Shown piece by piece: positions 46,851-60,200 of a stretch of DNA of 64,000 bases. The stretch covers positions 155,537,310 through 155,601,309 of the forward strand of contig NC_134837.1 in assembly GCF_004210375.1 (NCBI RefSeq). The letters are read 5' to 3'. The stretch is from Tachypleus tridentatus (taxonomy: Eukaryota > Arthropoda > Merostomata > Xiphosura > Limulidae). The first letter of the stretch is position 1. Each line of letters starts with the position of its first letter. Both the position numbers and the translations under genes were made by a program. The notes below the pieces were generated by a model. That model saw nothing but the letters and a program-made list of their open reading frames with translations, made no database searches and was not told where the DNA came from.

Positions 46851-48242
46851 ACACTCAATTTAGTGACGCTCTTTGAGAAAAATTGTTTGAAAGAAAAATA
46901 CGTCTATAACATCTCAAATATTGTTGATGTAGGCAGATGAATAATACTTGTTTACCTAAAACGAATAGTTAAGAAACTTTCACAGTAAGATAGCATTTAC
47001 TAATTAAAAAGCTTGTTACAATGTAAATAGCTGTTAATCTTTATTATTTTAACAATACATGCATAAGCCATTAAGAATATTTAAGAATAGGCTTTCTACC
47101 CGTTGTTAATATAAAATTATTTATTGAATTTTAATTTTGTTTTAGCATAGCCACCTGGTCCAGAAAGTGATTGAGGTAACCTTGTTACCTATAGAAGATG
47201 GTGTCTACCCTGCCAAATGTGATCTCACAGTAATACAGAATCTATGTTTAAAGAATCAGCATCTCTAGTACTCTTTACTGGCCAAAATGCCAATTTATGT
47301 TGCAGCTGACCAATGCTGTAACCTATCGTTTGGATAAAGAAACCGAGTTCGCCTTTATAACTGAAGTATGCTTTCCTGGTTCAGTTCAACTAAAAATATT
47401 TGGAGATCATTGTGTTTTACACAGATCACTCTCGAGTGCACGAAAATTGTGGGCCTAAACAGTCTAGTAAACGTACCAACTGTGGATAAAATAAGTGCGG
47501 TTTGATTTTCTTTTATTGTAGAGATATTGTGTTCATTTCATCGCATTTGTCCAACTTCTTTCATTTACACAAAAGAATTCAGATTTTTAAATGCAATATT
47601 CCATACATTTTCCTCGGCAAAGATGCTATTATTACTAAGTCTATCCTATACTTGTAGAAAACCTTGTTCATGCGAGAATAACACAATGGAATAAATTATT
47701 TGGCTAATTTACTGCTTTTTCAATAAGTGTCCAATGATTAAAATAATGTTAATCAAATTTCAATAAACTCTGACTGCAACTTACTATACATTTTTCCATA
47801 ATTTGTGGATTCTTGACTATTATTCTAAGATTATGAGACATGATAATTTTGACGCAATAAATCAAATGATTATTTCATCTTGGTAGGTTAACTGTGTATT
47901 AAAAAAATAGTCAATACATTAAATATAACATCCAACGTATGAACCATAAATGCAAAACAGAAAATTTAATAAGCAGATGGCTACCATGTTGTCATCCTTG
48001 CACAATACTAACTCTAATTTCAAATTCATAGACCAGAAGAAAAAATATTAACATTTAACAAATATATTATTCCCTTCTGTTTCAGGTTGTAATATAAAAA
48101 TACAGGCTTAATAACCAAATGCTGTTTTTTTAAAAAAACATGATTAACTCAATCTGAATACCCCACTAATTTCTTTTCAAAACAATCCCATTTTACTTCT
48201 TACCTACAAAGAGTGGTTCCAAAAACCTCCACTGCATACGTA
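46851..48242. other. intergenic, nothing recognised
   Basis: The segment 47150-47490 is less AT-rich than its surroundings but gives no family I know in any frame. Confidence 0.4.
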
Positions 48243-48512
48243 GTTTGCTTGTGAATTTCGGGCAAAGCTACTTGAGGGCTATTTGTGCTATCCGTCTCTA
48301 ATTTTGCAGTGAAAGACAAGATGAAAGGCAGCTAGTCATCACCACATACCGCCAACTCTTGAGTTACTCTTTTACCAAAGAACAGTAAGATTGACCGTCA
48401 CATCATAACACCCACACAGCTGAAAGGGCAGGCAAGTTTGGTGCGATGGGGATTCGAACCTGCGACCCTCGGATTACGAGTCGAACGCCTTAACCACCTG
48501 ACCATGTTGGGC
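48243..48512 (-). repeat. SINE family 1 copy
   Basis: Reversed full-length copy: 'gtttgcttgtgaatttcggg', 'ctagtcatcaccacataccg', B-box side 'attcgaacctgcgacc', head ending 'ccacctgaccatgttgggcc'. No clear target duplication. Confidence 0.93.
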
Positions 48513-51500
48513 CATAACACAACTTACTACTACCGATTTGCAGGCTGTATGCAATAAAAGTATCATAAACATACGACTTAATACCGATAATAGAAGAGTG
48601 CGACAACAATTTAGCAAACCACGAACTATAATAAACCAGTCATTGAAAAGAGTAAAACATGAAGATAGGTATGAAAAAGAGGCTTTGTGTATAACTTACA
48701 ACGTCCACATCATAAGAATCTAAAGGGGTTTTCATTTTAGCACACAACATATAATCATAGAAGCACCTAAATAATGTTGAACAAACTAACTAAACTTTGA
48801 TATATACCGGGATTATAACCGGTTGCACATAAAACTATAAATGCACTAAGTAGAGCACTTATCTCCACCACTAAGCGTTGACCACACTCAACTCTCGAAA
48901 ATTACTGTATTCGTATGACTGCCGTTATTAAGACGCACACAATTTTTGGCAGGAAAACGATGAATAATAATATATATATGTCCAAATTTCATAAAATCCG
49001 AGTATAGAGGTAGGGATATTTTAAAATTTTGGTGACCTTAGGGTAACCATCGTTATCAACCAACTCTTATGAGATACACTCCAGTCTTATTCAACAAAGA
49101 CACCAGTTCGAAGTTTAAGAAATGCTGAATCACTAGAAGGTTGCGGAGGTATTTAATGTAATTCAAAGCGTAAAGTATATTCTTTAAGCATTAGCACACA
49201 GCTTATTTATCTAATGTATCTCTAAGTATGACCCAGTGCAGGCAACTTGACAGAAAGCTGCAATTGGTACGTACAAAAGGCGGAGTAAAGTTGTCAGCAA
49301 AAGAAAACCCAAACTTGTGACTAAACTACCAGACAGCAGAACCAGATTTATAAATAAAGTGGAAGACAATATCTTAATGGATAAAGAAATTTATCAGCCA
49401 GCATAGAGAAAGCTATGAAGAGTTTTAGGATTGGCTTATGGGAAGCTGAAAACACAGAAGTGATGTTGGCTTGGGCTTCGATGATACATGATGATAGCCT
49501 TACAGAATTGCTTTTCATAAAGAAATTGTAACGTATTTGAAATCAAAATATATATTTTTTAACACACAAACACAAATTGTGAATATTTGTTGTTCATTTT
49601 TGTAGTGAACTACGGAATTAAAGTTATATATTGGTATTAATCTAATTTTTTTTTAAAGATTAAAGTGTTGTCTTACAAGATCATTAGATTTACTGTGTTG
49701 TGTCTATGTCTCTGGAGTTCACTGTTATGAATGTAAGACATTAATATGTACATATAGTCAGTTTTACAAGATTTTAACAGCAATTACAAATTAGACTACA
49801 ACATTCTCGAGCACAGAAACAGTTTACAATTATATTTTCAAGACACACAAACTTTAGCATGACAACTTTTTCTAGAGAAAGGTGTCAAGATAGAGCTGAA
49901 AAGTTATCAAAATCTGTTTAATATATATTTCACTGATTTTCACTATGTATGGAATTTTGCAATCAAAATGAATTATATTCCAAATACAATTCACAATTTC
50001 ATTCCCCGATTGATTAACACTTTTTTTCATTACTAAGATTGAGTATTTATCAAAAATTGTTAAAAGTTGATCCAAAGAAAAATTTTCCACTTTATACTAA
50101 AATCAGTTTCAGCTGTGTGACTCACAAACAAATAGTTAAAGCTTATTTCTTTCATGTGACTTCTTTTAAGTCTTATGAGTTCTGGTAGAGTTCAAAGTGC
50201 ACAAGTCCCATGACCTTTTACAAAATGCCACTGAACTTGGTATGTATTTGATGTCAAGAATCAACTATTCACTTTATCCTACACTCCTAACTTAGCAACT
50301 GGATACAATATAAAATATACTAAAAACAAAACTGTAGAAACTGGATTTGAAGTTTTAAGAGTTTATGCAAATACAACATGCAAATTGTACAATGGACAAA
50401 AATATTTTTATGCTTTACAAAGACATCACCTTGCATTCCAACATTGTCAATTTACAGACACATACCGAGCACAAATATCTCTATAAATCATCTGATTTAT
50501 TTTTGTACAAGACTTACACATTTTAATAACAGCTTGCTACATTTACTGGAAAGATGGATTCATTTGTCATTTTCTACTTGGAGATGGCATGCATAACATG
50601 TTTTTTCACTCGTCACATAGTAATGTACAAAATCTTTTCGGACTTAGCTTATGAAAAGTATTAAAGAACGTGAAGTATAGAAGGTTAATGGTTTAAAATA
50701 CTGTTGGGATACCTGGCTATATATCAAGTTTTAATAATAATACTTCTAAATTTTTCTTCATGAGAAATTATTCTCTATCAAACTACAACTGGGTGAAAGC
50801 TCTTAAAATCACATCTAGAGACTTTGATAATGTTGAGGGATTAAAAATAAATATTTATATACGACATGTAAAACTAATATTAAAAACTGGACTGCATATC
50901 AAAAGATAAAACTTACCATGCAAGTTACAATTAGTGAGAGATATGTAATATAAATTTGTTTTGTACACAGTATATAATAATTCCATTACAATGATGTACA
51001 TGACTGTTTAACCATTTATAAGAACATGTATTTTATATCTTACGCTGTAGGCTTATATCCTGCACCTGTTATCCTTAATTTAAGGAGTCATTTTGATCTA
51101 TTTTTGTATTTATGTCGAAGGTAAATATACTAATTTAACTCAACTGTTTATTGTGTGCTAAAATAAATAAAAAACACCAGCTCAGATACTGATAGATGAA
51201 CACATACACATTTAGCTTCTATTATTTTGTACTTTAAACAGTATCAGCAAAATACGAATGCATGATATTGATCCCATAGAAAAAATGCTCAGAAAAATGA
51301 CAAAATAAGATTTCTAAAATAATAAATAGGATTATTCCTCAACGTAGCCCTGACATTACTACTGAAGTGTGATTACCCTGAAAAATGGATTCTTGAATTA
51401 AATCTTGTCATCATTGAATTATAGTGATGAATATAAATATCTGTTGTTTGTAAAAAGAAGTCAATAACTACTGCAATGATAACCCATAAAACTTTATTCT

Positions 51501-53600
51501 CATTAAGAGAACATATCTAGGTTTGAAACAGGATAAAACTTTAACCATCACCTGAGAAGCACCAAATATACTTAACATTTAAACTAACACAAAAGCTATT
51601 ACGTGGAATTGCGGATATACTTTTAAAAAATCTAATGACAAAACATTTACAACCTTGTAGCTTTCTCTTTTTTTTGATTCTGCACTTTAATACAGCACAA
51701 AAATAACAAAACCAAATTGTTTTAAATCCAGTACTGAAAGTAAAATAAGGGCTACAAAATTTAAAATCTCATTATCAAATTTTCTTGGATTACAAAATCA
51801 CTTTAACATAAGAATAAGACAACATAAGGTAGTATTTCTTACTTTAAAAGTACCGTTACTACAATTAAGGGTACAAGACAAAACCCAAAGAAGTAAAAAA
51901 TTTTTTAGTTCTACAATACAACTGAGTACTAATGCCAATCTCCTTTGAAAGGAAGTCATTAAAAATGTATATGTAATTATTATAATTTTAACAGATGTTC
52001 CAAAACAATAGTACCAGATATATTTATTTACTAAAAACCAAATAACTGGAAACTAAGTTATTGCAAAATGTAGTATAAACATTTAATATTTTTGTGGTTA
52101 TGATTTAAAAAACAAACAAAAGGAAAACTTTATTTAGTATTATATGTATTTACTGTGTGCATGATATTAATATATATAGTATATACAAAACTACATACAT
52201 TTTCAATCATTTCAGAGGCATATCACGAGATCCACAACTTTGTACATTATGGTCAAAATCAAAACTTTCCTTTGATAATTTTGTCAAATTATTTCACCCA
52301 TTTTCATACCCAAAATTTCACCAAACAGTTCAAACTTTTTAAATCTGATAATTTTATTTAGTATACAGAAGCTTTTATTTGAAAAACTTAAATTCTCTTT
52401 CTTATCAAGTTGTTGAATTTTTGGACTAATCTTTTATACTATAAGGTAGAATACCAATTTGAAGTTATTGTAGTTCCAAAAGCCACAAGAACTAAAATTT
52501 AAACCACAAAAATAAGATCTGTAAGGTTAAAAATTGTAGTATGCTTACTAAAATTACTTACTGCTACATCAAACACACAGTTTGGCAGAAAATAGTTGAT
52601 GTATTAAACACTATCAATTTTCATCCAAACCCCTTCACTTCTAGAGAACTTTAAGTTCCTTATCACATGCCATTTAACTCAAAATCAAGATGACAACTTT
52701 GGTTAGCTATAACCAACTACTCAACTGGTCTCACACAAAACTCACTGTTAAATAGATTAATTAATGTGCTAACAGTTCTCTTCATTATTTTGTACATCTT
52801 CAAAATACACTTACTCATACCCAATGTGAGCATATTTCACACACAATGAACTTACATTCCCACTGTTGTAACATAAATTGTATGTATAAATATAAAATAG
52901 TTTATACTCTAACATTCACTTGTTTCTCTTTTCAAAACTCATTCTGTATTCAGATTGGACACACAATCATTTAAAACTGTGTTATGAAAATAAGAAATTC
53001 ACTTGTGTACTTTAACAACTCAGTTTTATGATTTACTGAATATTTCATTTAAGTTAACCCTAAAATAATTACAGAAAATTAAACTCATAATAGTTTTCAA
53101 GCTTACTGTGAAAATGGATAAGCTGATAGAACTGAAAGTAAAATGTTTACAATTAATTAGACAGCAGACTCAAATATTTTAAGGTCATTATTGTATCAAC
53201 TTCATACAATACAGATGACCAGTTTTCAGCATATCAGCACCACAAGAATAAAATATCCCTGTATCACCTTGCCTTTGAAAGTTTCTTTTGAAACCCAAAT
53301 CAATTACCAACATGTCAATAATTACTTGTTACAACATATTTCTAGATTAATCCAGGAATTTGACTATAATAATATTTTAAAGAACACAGCTCTCCACATG
53401 GTAAGTATGTATCTAATCAAATGACATATATTAATTTTACACTGTTTTATAAAAATAAACTGCAGAATGCCACTAATGAAAAACTAGTGGAGGTGAAATA
53501 AAAGCAAAACTAAAGTTTGTTAGTCTATACAATCTACCAGTGGACAGCTTTGGTCCAGTAAGTTACAAAGATTTAAACTACACAAGTAGCAATTTAAAGA
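48513..53600. other. intergenic, nothing recognised
   Basis: 5.1 kb, AT-rich. All open frames are under 75 codons and without recognisable domains. A slightly less AT-rich patch at 49190-49520 remains unassigned. The left limit of the CNBP-like 3' UTR is unknown and may reach into this stretch. Confidence 0.45.
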
Positions 53601-54174
53601 AACAGTAAAAACTCCTTCTCCCACGGCGACAACCTTCACTCCCAATTGAACTTCAAAGTTTCACTGTGACAAGGTCAACGGGGGCAGCTATGTTCATTTC
53701 TATGTTGAAAATCTGACAAGTTGTAACAAGCCAATTTATTATTTTTTTTTACAAATGCTTCATTCAGGCTTGTTGTCAGAGTAGAAACTATTGTTCTTTT
53801 TAACTTTGCATAAAGCTCTGAATAAATCAAGTTGTCAGCATTAGTTACTGAACTCTGATCTACTACACAAAACAACAAATTTTGAATTATAGCAAAATGT
53901 TAGAAGCTGGAAAATGGAAAAGTATACATCAAGATTTCTATATTCATATTTTCTTACTTGCTGCCTCTTGCTGAGAATTCATAACAACCACCTCAACAGA
54001 AGAAAGATACAAATGTAGATGACGAACAGCTCACCAACATCAAAATTGAAGATGTCCACAGTGCAAGACCAATTTATCTCTGCCAGACAGCAGCTAGGGT
54101 GCTAGGAGCTGGATCTCACCTGTGCCAAACGACCAACACATTCAAGAGGCTGTGACGTGGGTGGGCAGAAGAGG
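53601..54174 (-). other. presumed 3' UTR of the CNBP-like gene
   Basis: Directly follows the stop codon at 54175. An AATAAA on the minus strand at 53740-53735 is a candidate polyadenylation signal about 440 nt downstream. End not proven. Confidence 0.45.
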
Positions 54175-54289
54175 TTAGGCCTTCAATTCACAATTGCGGG
54201 CAATGTGGCCAAATTCACCACAGTGGTAGCATTTATTGCCAGTACGAGCAGATCGACAATTACGAGCGATGTGGCCCTTTTCATTACAA
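54175..54289 (-). CDS. CNBP: CNBP-like last coding exon
   Basis: Acceptor actag; completes the fifth knuckle (CNEKGHIARNC), carries the sixth (CYHCGEFGHIARNC), then CELKA and TAA at 54177-54175. Confidence 0.94.
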
Positions 54290-57200
54290 CTAGTACAGAA
54301 ACAAAAAGGAACTTTAATGCTTTCAAGGAAATGGTATACAAGATATAAACATTTAGTCTGTGATTCTGACAAATTTTACTTTTGTTTAATAGCAACTTTA
54401 CATATTTATTAACAATGCATATATTTCCATTTACTAAATAATAATTAAATATATACATATTTTTAATCAAAAGTTGCTTATTGAAAGAATAAAAAGCATG
54501 GACATTTTCTTAGTTATTAAATTAAATGCAATATCTAGTTTTTTTAACACTTAAATTTTTTTAAAAGTAGCTGAAAACATACTTTATATTTAGAATTCTA
54601 GGAAACATCTACAATTCAGCGTCCGATGTTTTTAACCTCACAACTCATACTCACAGATTCATCATGCAGTAAGAAATGCCAATCCCTTGTTTCAACTAGT
54701 AAAACAGTGCCAGCTATAATTAATTTAACCAAAAAATATAATACAATACCTAACTCCAAAAATTGACTTTAAACTTCTGTTTTAACTTTAAACAAAACTA
54801 CTGTAAATATTAAGATTTAATGTACATAATATATAAACTCCCACAAATAAAACTTACTTTTAATAACCAAAATTTTTTTTTCTTATATTTTGCCAGCCAG
54901 AAAAACAAAGATACTAAGTTGTCTTTATACTGGGCAATATAACACTAACTTACCAATAAATAAATTAATAATAAAGCAAACCCAGAACATATTTGAAAAT
55001 AATTGTTCTTGTGAAAAACAAAAAGCAAGGATTCAGTTATTTATATGGTTAAATATCCTTAACTAAGCAAATGATTTATATATTCAAACAAATGTTTAAA
55101 TCATATGCAGATTTAATCTGAATAGCCAAACAGATTTAACTGTTTTCAATGTTCTGAAAAAATAAAATAAGGAAAAGTGAATAAACAGAAGAATATCATT
55201 CTAAGAACTTCACAGAACTAATGTATATACTCTAAAAAGTTACTCTACTTAGTATAATCAAATGTATGTAACAATTATTATAGTGCTTTCAATAGGATGG
55301 TTATTTCCATATACATTTTCTCTTACTTTTCAGATAAAACAGCATTTTAACACATCTGGCTACAAATGGTAATAAAACTTCAGAACCAACTTTTTTTCTG
55401 ACTACAAAATAGATTAAACAAAGCCACTAAAACTTGACTGCAGTCAATAAAATCTTACATTTTAAATAAATTCATTATACTTCAGTTTACATTTCATGGT
55501 CTAAAAGTACTTCAGGTGGTAAGGGTACCACATTATTAACCAAGGAACTGATAATTTAAAATGACTGCTACAATGCTAAACTTTGTCACCCACCCAGTTC
55601 TACCATTCTCACCACCAAATACAAAAACAGATGCACCGTTATAATTAATTTGCTTAAAAACTTTAAACATCTTAGATTCCCCCCCTCCTTTCACGAGAAA
55701 ACAATTTCAGAGATTTTAAACCACCTTGTATGACAACCCTTTAATTTCAAGGAACACTCCTCTGAATCCTTTCCAACAATCAAATGTTCTTCATAAGGTA
55801 AACAGACCAAAACAGAACACAACATTCCAAATAAAGCCTAACCAGTTACCTGCAACATGAAATCTCTTTAGACACCTGATCAATATTTCTTTAGGTTTAA
55901 CTTAAGACCATATATCACTTGCCACTAGGAACAGCATACATTTGGATATCTTAAGGGACTAATTAACCAGAACACTAAGATCCTCTTTACCCATAAAACT
56001 GTTAAAGTTATAATACCGTAAGTTATTTTCATGTGATGCCATCAAACTACTGTTTCACTATATTGGAATACTGTTAGAAGTCATTCTACAGAGACACGGG
56101 AAACTGCACAACTAATCTACGAATGATAAGACTATTCTGTCACATAGTTCAGTGTGTTAACCAAAAAGGACTAAACAGAGACACTTCATTGGTTATCAGT
56201 TATCATAACCAACTAGAATGTAAAAATAAAATATCTATCAAAAGAAGACATACCTAGTTTGTGTGAACCAATTATGCTAACATTTAATTCAAAGATAGCT
56301 AGTAAAATCATGTTCACAGTACTTTATATTTAAATCAAAATTAACAAAAATTAATTAAGCAAATAAGATGGTCATACTTGTTAGTCACTGCAGCAGGATA
56401 TACAGTTTGTGTTGATTCAGACAGCATGAAGCCAAGGCCGAATCCAACAGATTGTATTTTAACTAAAGTACTTTATAAATTGTATTCTATGTTTATAAAC
56501 TTTGATCTCCATTATCTGTAAACACATGAGAAAGAGACTCATTTCCTGATAAATGTAAGGCATTTACCAACAATAAATTGAATGGCTTACCCTTCTACTT
56601 TTAAAATACATGTTTTATAATTTGTAGCTTTGCAAAGATTTTTAAGAATTTAACTCTAAGGAATTTCTGCAGTTTTAGAATGATTTCTGTATGAATTTCT
56701 TTCAAAATCATTGTGTAACTTTCCTTTTGAGTACATGAGTATCTACAGATAGTATGTCTGGGCAAGGATCCATGTATTGACTGTGGTACCATTATATACA
56801 TAAAACAATTTAAGCAACTGATGTAAATTATGAACAACCATTTTATATTTTACTTTTCAAAAAGGTGATTGGTACCTCTCTGTCAGTGATATTATACAAA
56901 CTATTTAAAAATACTCTGACTATATTTTTCTCTTACTCTTAAACCATTGGACCTTTATTATGATATAATCCTAAATAGACACCTTTAAAACTTGGATACA
57001 ACAGCAAGACATTTAAACCAAATAGGGTTTTACAAATGAAAAGCAAACAATGAAAGATCATGAAGTAGCCTTATTATTACAGCTGGCAACATCAACAGAG
57101 AAAATACGAATAAGAGATATCAAGATGGAAAATGTAGCTGAAGTCTCCGTGCACACGGAGATCTAGTATTTTGTCCATTCAATATGAACTCAACTGCTGA

Positions 57201-60200
57201 CTGTAAAGAGCTTAAGAATTTAGAGAAGAGAGATTTCTAAAATCACTTTGTCAATGTTCAAATGTGATCAGGAAAAAGCATATCATATGATGGGTATGTT
57301 AAGCTTTAATGTATTACTTAGCTTTTCAATATGTTACACCTTTTCTCTATGAAGCCCATACAGCAACTTTGGTAAATTTCAATGTTACTTTTGATGCATT
57401 GCTTTCTACTTTGAAGGATCATGAACAAGTCAGTTATAAGTATCTATTCACTTTGCTAAGTAATAAAAAATCTCTGTTCATGAGATATTTGCAATGCCTT
57501 ATCTCAAAATATATTCCACATGATTTTGAAACCATCTAGAAGAATTACAATATAAAATTCATACAAAATTTATTACAATATGCTACATATCTAAATGACC
57601 CATATGGCTTCTGTGTCCCGTCTTTGAAACAGTGTACTCCAATCTGAAAAAATACAATAGAAAACAGAAACTGACATCCTTCAAAAGGGTATTTATTGTC
57701 ATATTAAAACCACATGTATTACCTTGCATTTATTGAAAGACACATCTGTCAGATATTTCCCCAATGATCTAATTCCTTTCATGTAGCAACAGCATCCTCC
57801 TCACAGCCAAGCACCCAAAACCTTAACACTATCAGCAAATATAATAAACTTAACCATTCCTTTATGCCATTAATTTAAATCAAAGAGAAAAGTTCCCAAC
57901 ATTAAGCTCTGAAGCACAACACTTGCAACATTAATCCAGTAGTACTGAACTCCATTAAAAACAAATGCTTTTTGTATCTTTCAGTATTTTTTTTTATTCT
58001 GTAATGTATCTTATCCCTTACACCACAGAGATAAGTTTAGCATGTCTTATATGGTATCTTGTCATACTTTCTGAAAATACAGATATACCAAGCCTACAAT
58101 TTTATCCTCACCAACATAAGCAGTAACACCTTATACATGTTATATAGCAGTAATGCCTAATTTTCCTTAATGAAACCATGTCAGTTATCCAACAGTGTAA
58201 CAAACAATGTTTCTCAATGGAAAACAAATTTTCTAGTTGTTAAGTAATTAGAATACTCTAATAACAAAAGCTACAAACAAAATTTAGTGAGCTGCCAATA
58301 CCAATAATATATTCATCATTTCAGTGTTAAAACTGTTTGTTATAAAGCACAGAGCTACACAACGAACTATCTGTGCTGTACCTATCAAGACTATTGAAAA
58401 CTGATTTTTGAGTTGTAAGCCCTCAGACTTATCAATGAGCTACCAGGGGCTAAAAAAACTGAAAGCCTAAATTTTTCAATTTTTTTTATTTCTTCATTTA
58501 TAATATCTAAGCATTATCATAATTAGAAAATGTGCTTTGATAAACCTGTTATTTACCTACATTCTTTATTAAAGACTACTGAACCAGTAATTCTCAGGAT
58601 AAAAATTCTCCAACTGCTATTTCAAATTACTTTTAAAACTTGTTTGATTTTTTAAACATAATGTAAAACAGTATCTTTCTTAAAGCTTCTTTTGCCATTC
58701 ACTTACTAGATCTTTAACAGTAAGTAAACCAGCAGCACTAACTGTCAGCATTTGGCAACAGAACACCAGTATATTCACAAGTTATTTCAAATATATTGCA
58801 GTCATTTCTGTATATAATATACATATATATCCTCTTTCTTTGTGAAGCTTCAGAGCTAGAGCTAACTAATCATGGAATACTCATTTCGTAAAGTTTGACG
58901 TCTAAATATTTTTTTTTTTTAGTTTATTATGGAAACACATACAAAAACCTTATTTCTACTAAAATAACTATTAATTCAACTTCATCTTCTCACAAAAAGA
59001 AGGCTATGTCATTACTTTAACAAAGAATGATACAAGTCACATTAATACTATTAATCAAGTTTTTCATTACTGTTCAACTGCACTGATGGGAACAATAAGA
59101 TACAAATATATATAATTATATAGATTTATACAACTTATAAATATTAAAATTGACAAGAAATAATGAAAGGCAATAATATTTTAAAAGTTAATTTTTTCAG
59201 CATGTTAGTGGATTGTCTACAGATGTGATGTATGTTGTTACTTAAACAAGCTGAGAAAGTGTTATAAAATTAGAGGGTTTCACACTCAAACAAGAAATTA
59301 AAGTTTTTTCTATACATATATATAAAATTACAGGAATATACTGCTCCTCCTGTAACATGCAAGAAGTTTTGAAATTCTATTTGAACACTTGGAGTTCTTA
59401 GAATACTATACTTCATGCTAAATGTCATTTTAAGTGTACAATATTTACTGTTTGTTTTACCTGTGTGTGTGTGTGTGTGTGTGTGTCTGTCTGTCTGCAC
59501 CTTGTTGCTTGGGATTTGTCCCAAGAAGTGTTATAAACAATGCTGATGTATTAAAAGCATCATGAAGATTTATGAAAATAACCAAACAAATATATTCTCC
59601 TTTTATGGTAGAGATTGATAAGTTAAGGCAACAAAAGTTATAAGGATTCAGTGCTTGAGGAAATTTCTGAGCATATGATACATTGAAACATTCACTAAAA
59701 TAAGTTTAGTATAATGCTTTTCACAGTACAGTATTAATTTAGGTCAACTAACTATCAAACATTTTGAAATCAAATTTCATGCAACCTAAAGATTGTCTAT
59801 GGAAGTTAAAAATTATAATAAACACTTTTTGATGTTATAAGGTGTAGTTCATTTATTTATAAACCTTAAAAACATTCATGTTCTATTAATCACACAAAAT
59901 ATTGGTGTTAAACACATTTAAACTCTCAAAGTACAATGTAAGTACTGCACCTAGATGTTATATTTCATGAGACAATTCACAGCTTGAAGGTATACAGACT
60001 AGTTTTTATACTAGTGTCAAAACGTTTCTAGTGAAAGGTATCTAATAACTGAATCTTGCCAATGATATAAATAAAATAAATTATTAACAAGCAAGAGGAA
60101 AGTTATCAAACTTCCTGGCAAACAAGTAAATCAATGATGTGAATAAGAAAAATATAAAACATTCACTCTGAAGAAACAAGTTTTAGAATAACAATTTATT

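Noticed and set aside
47150-47490. Less AT-rich patch as a candidate exon cluster
   Set aside because: All frames carry stops and no block resembles a known family.
49190-49520. Less AT-rich patch as a candidate gene or element
   Set aside because: Short interrupted frames only; no recognisable motif or terminal repeat.
54157-54348. Plus-strand open frame opposite the CNBP-like last exon
   Set aside because: Shadow of the minus-strand zinc-knuckle exon; the minus-strand reading has CCHC spacing and splice signals.
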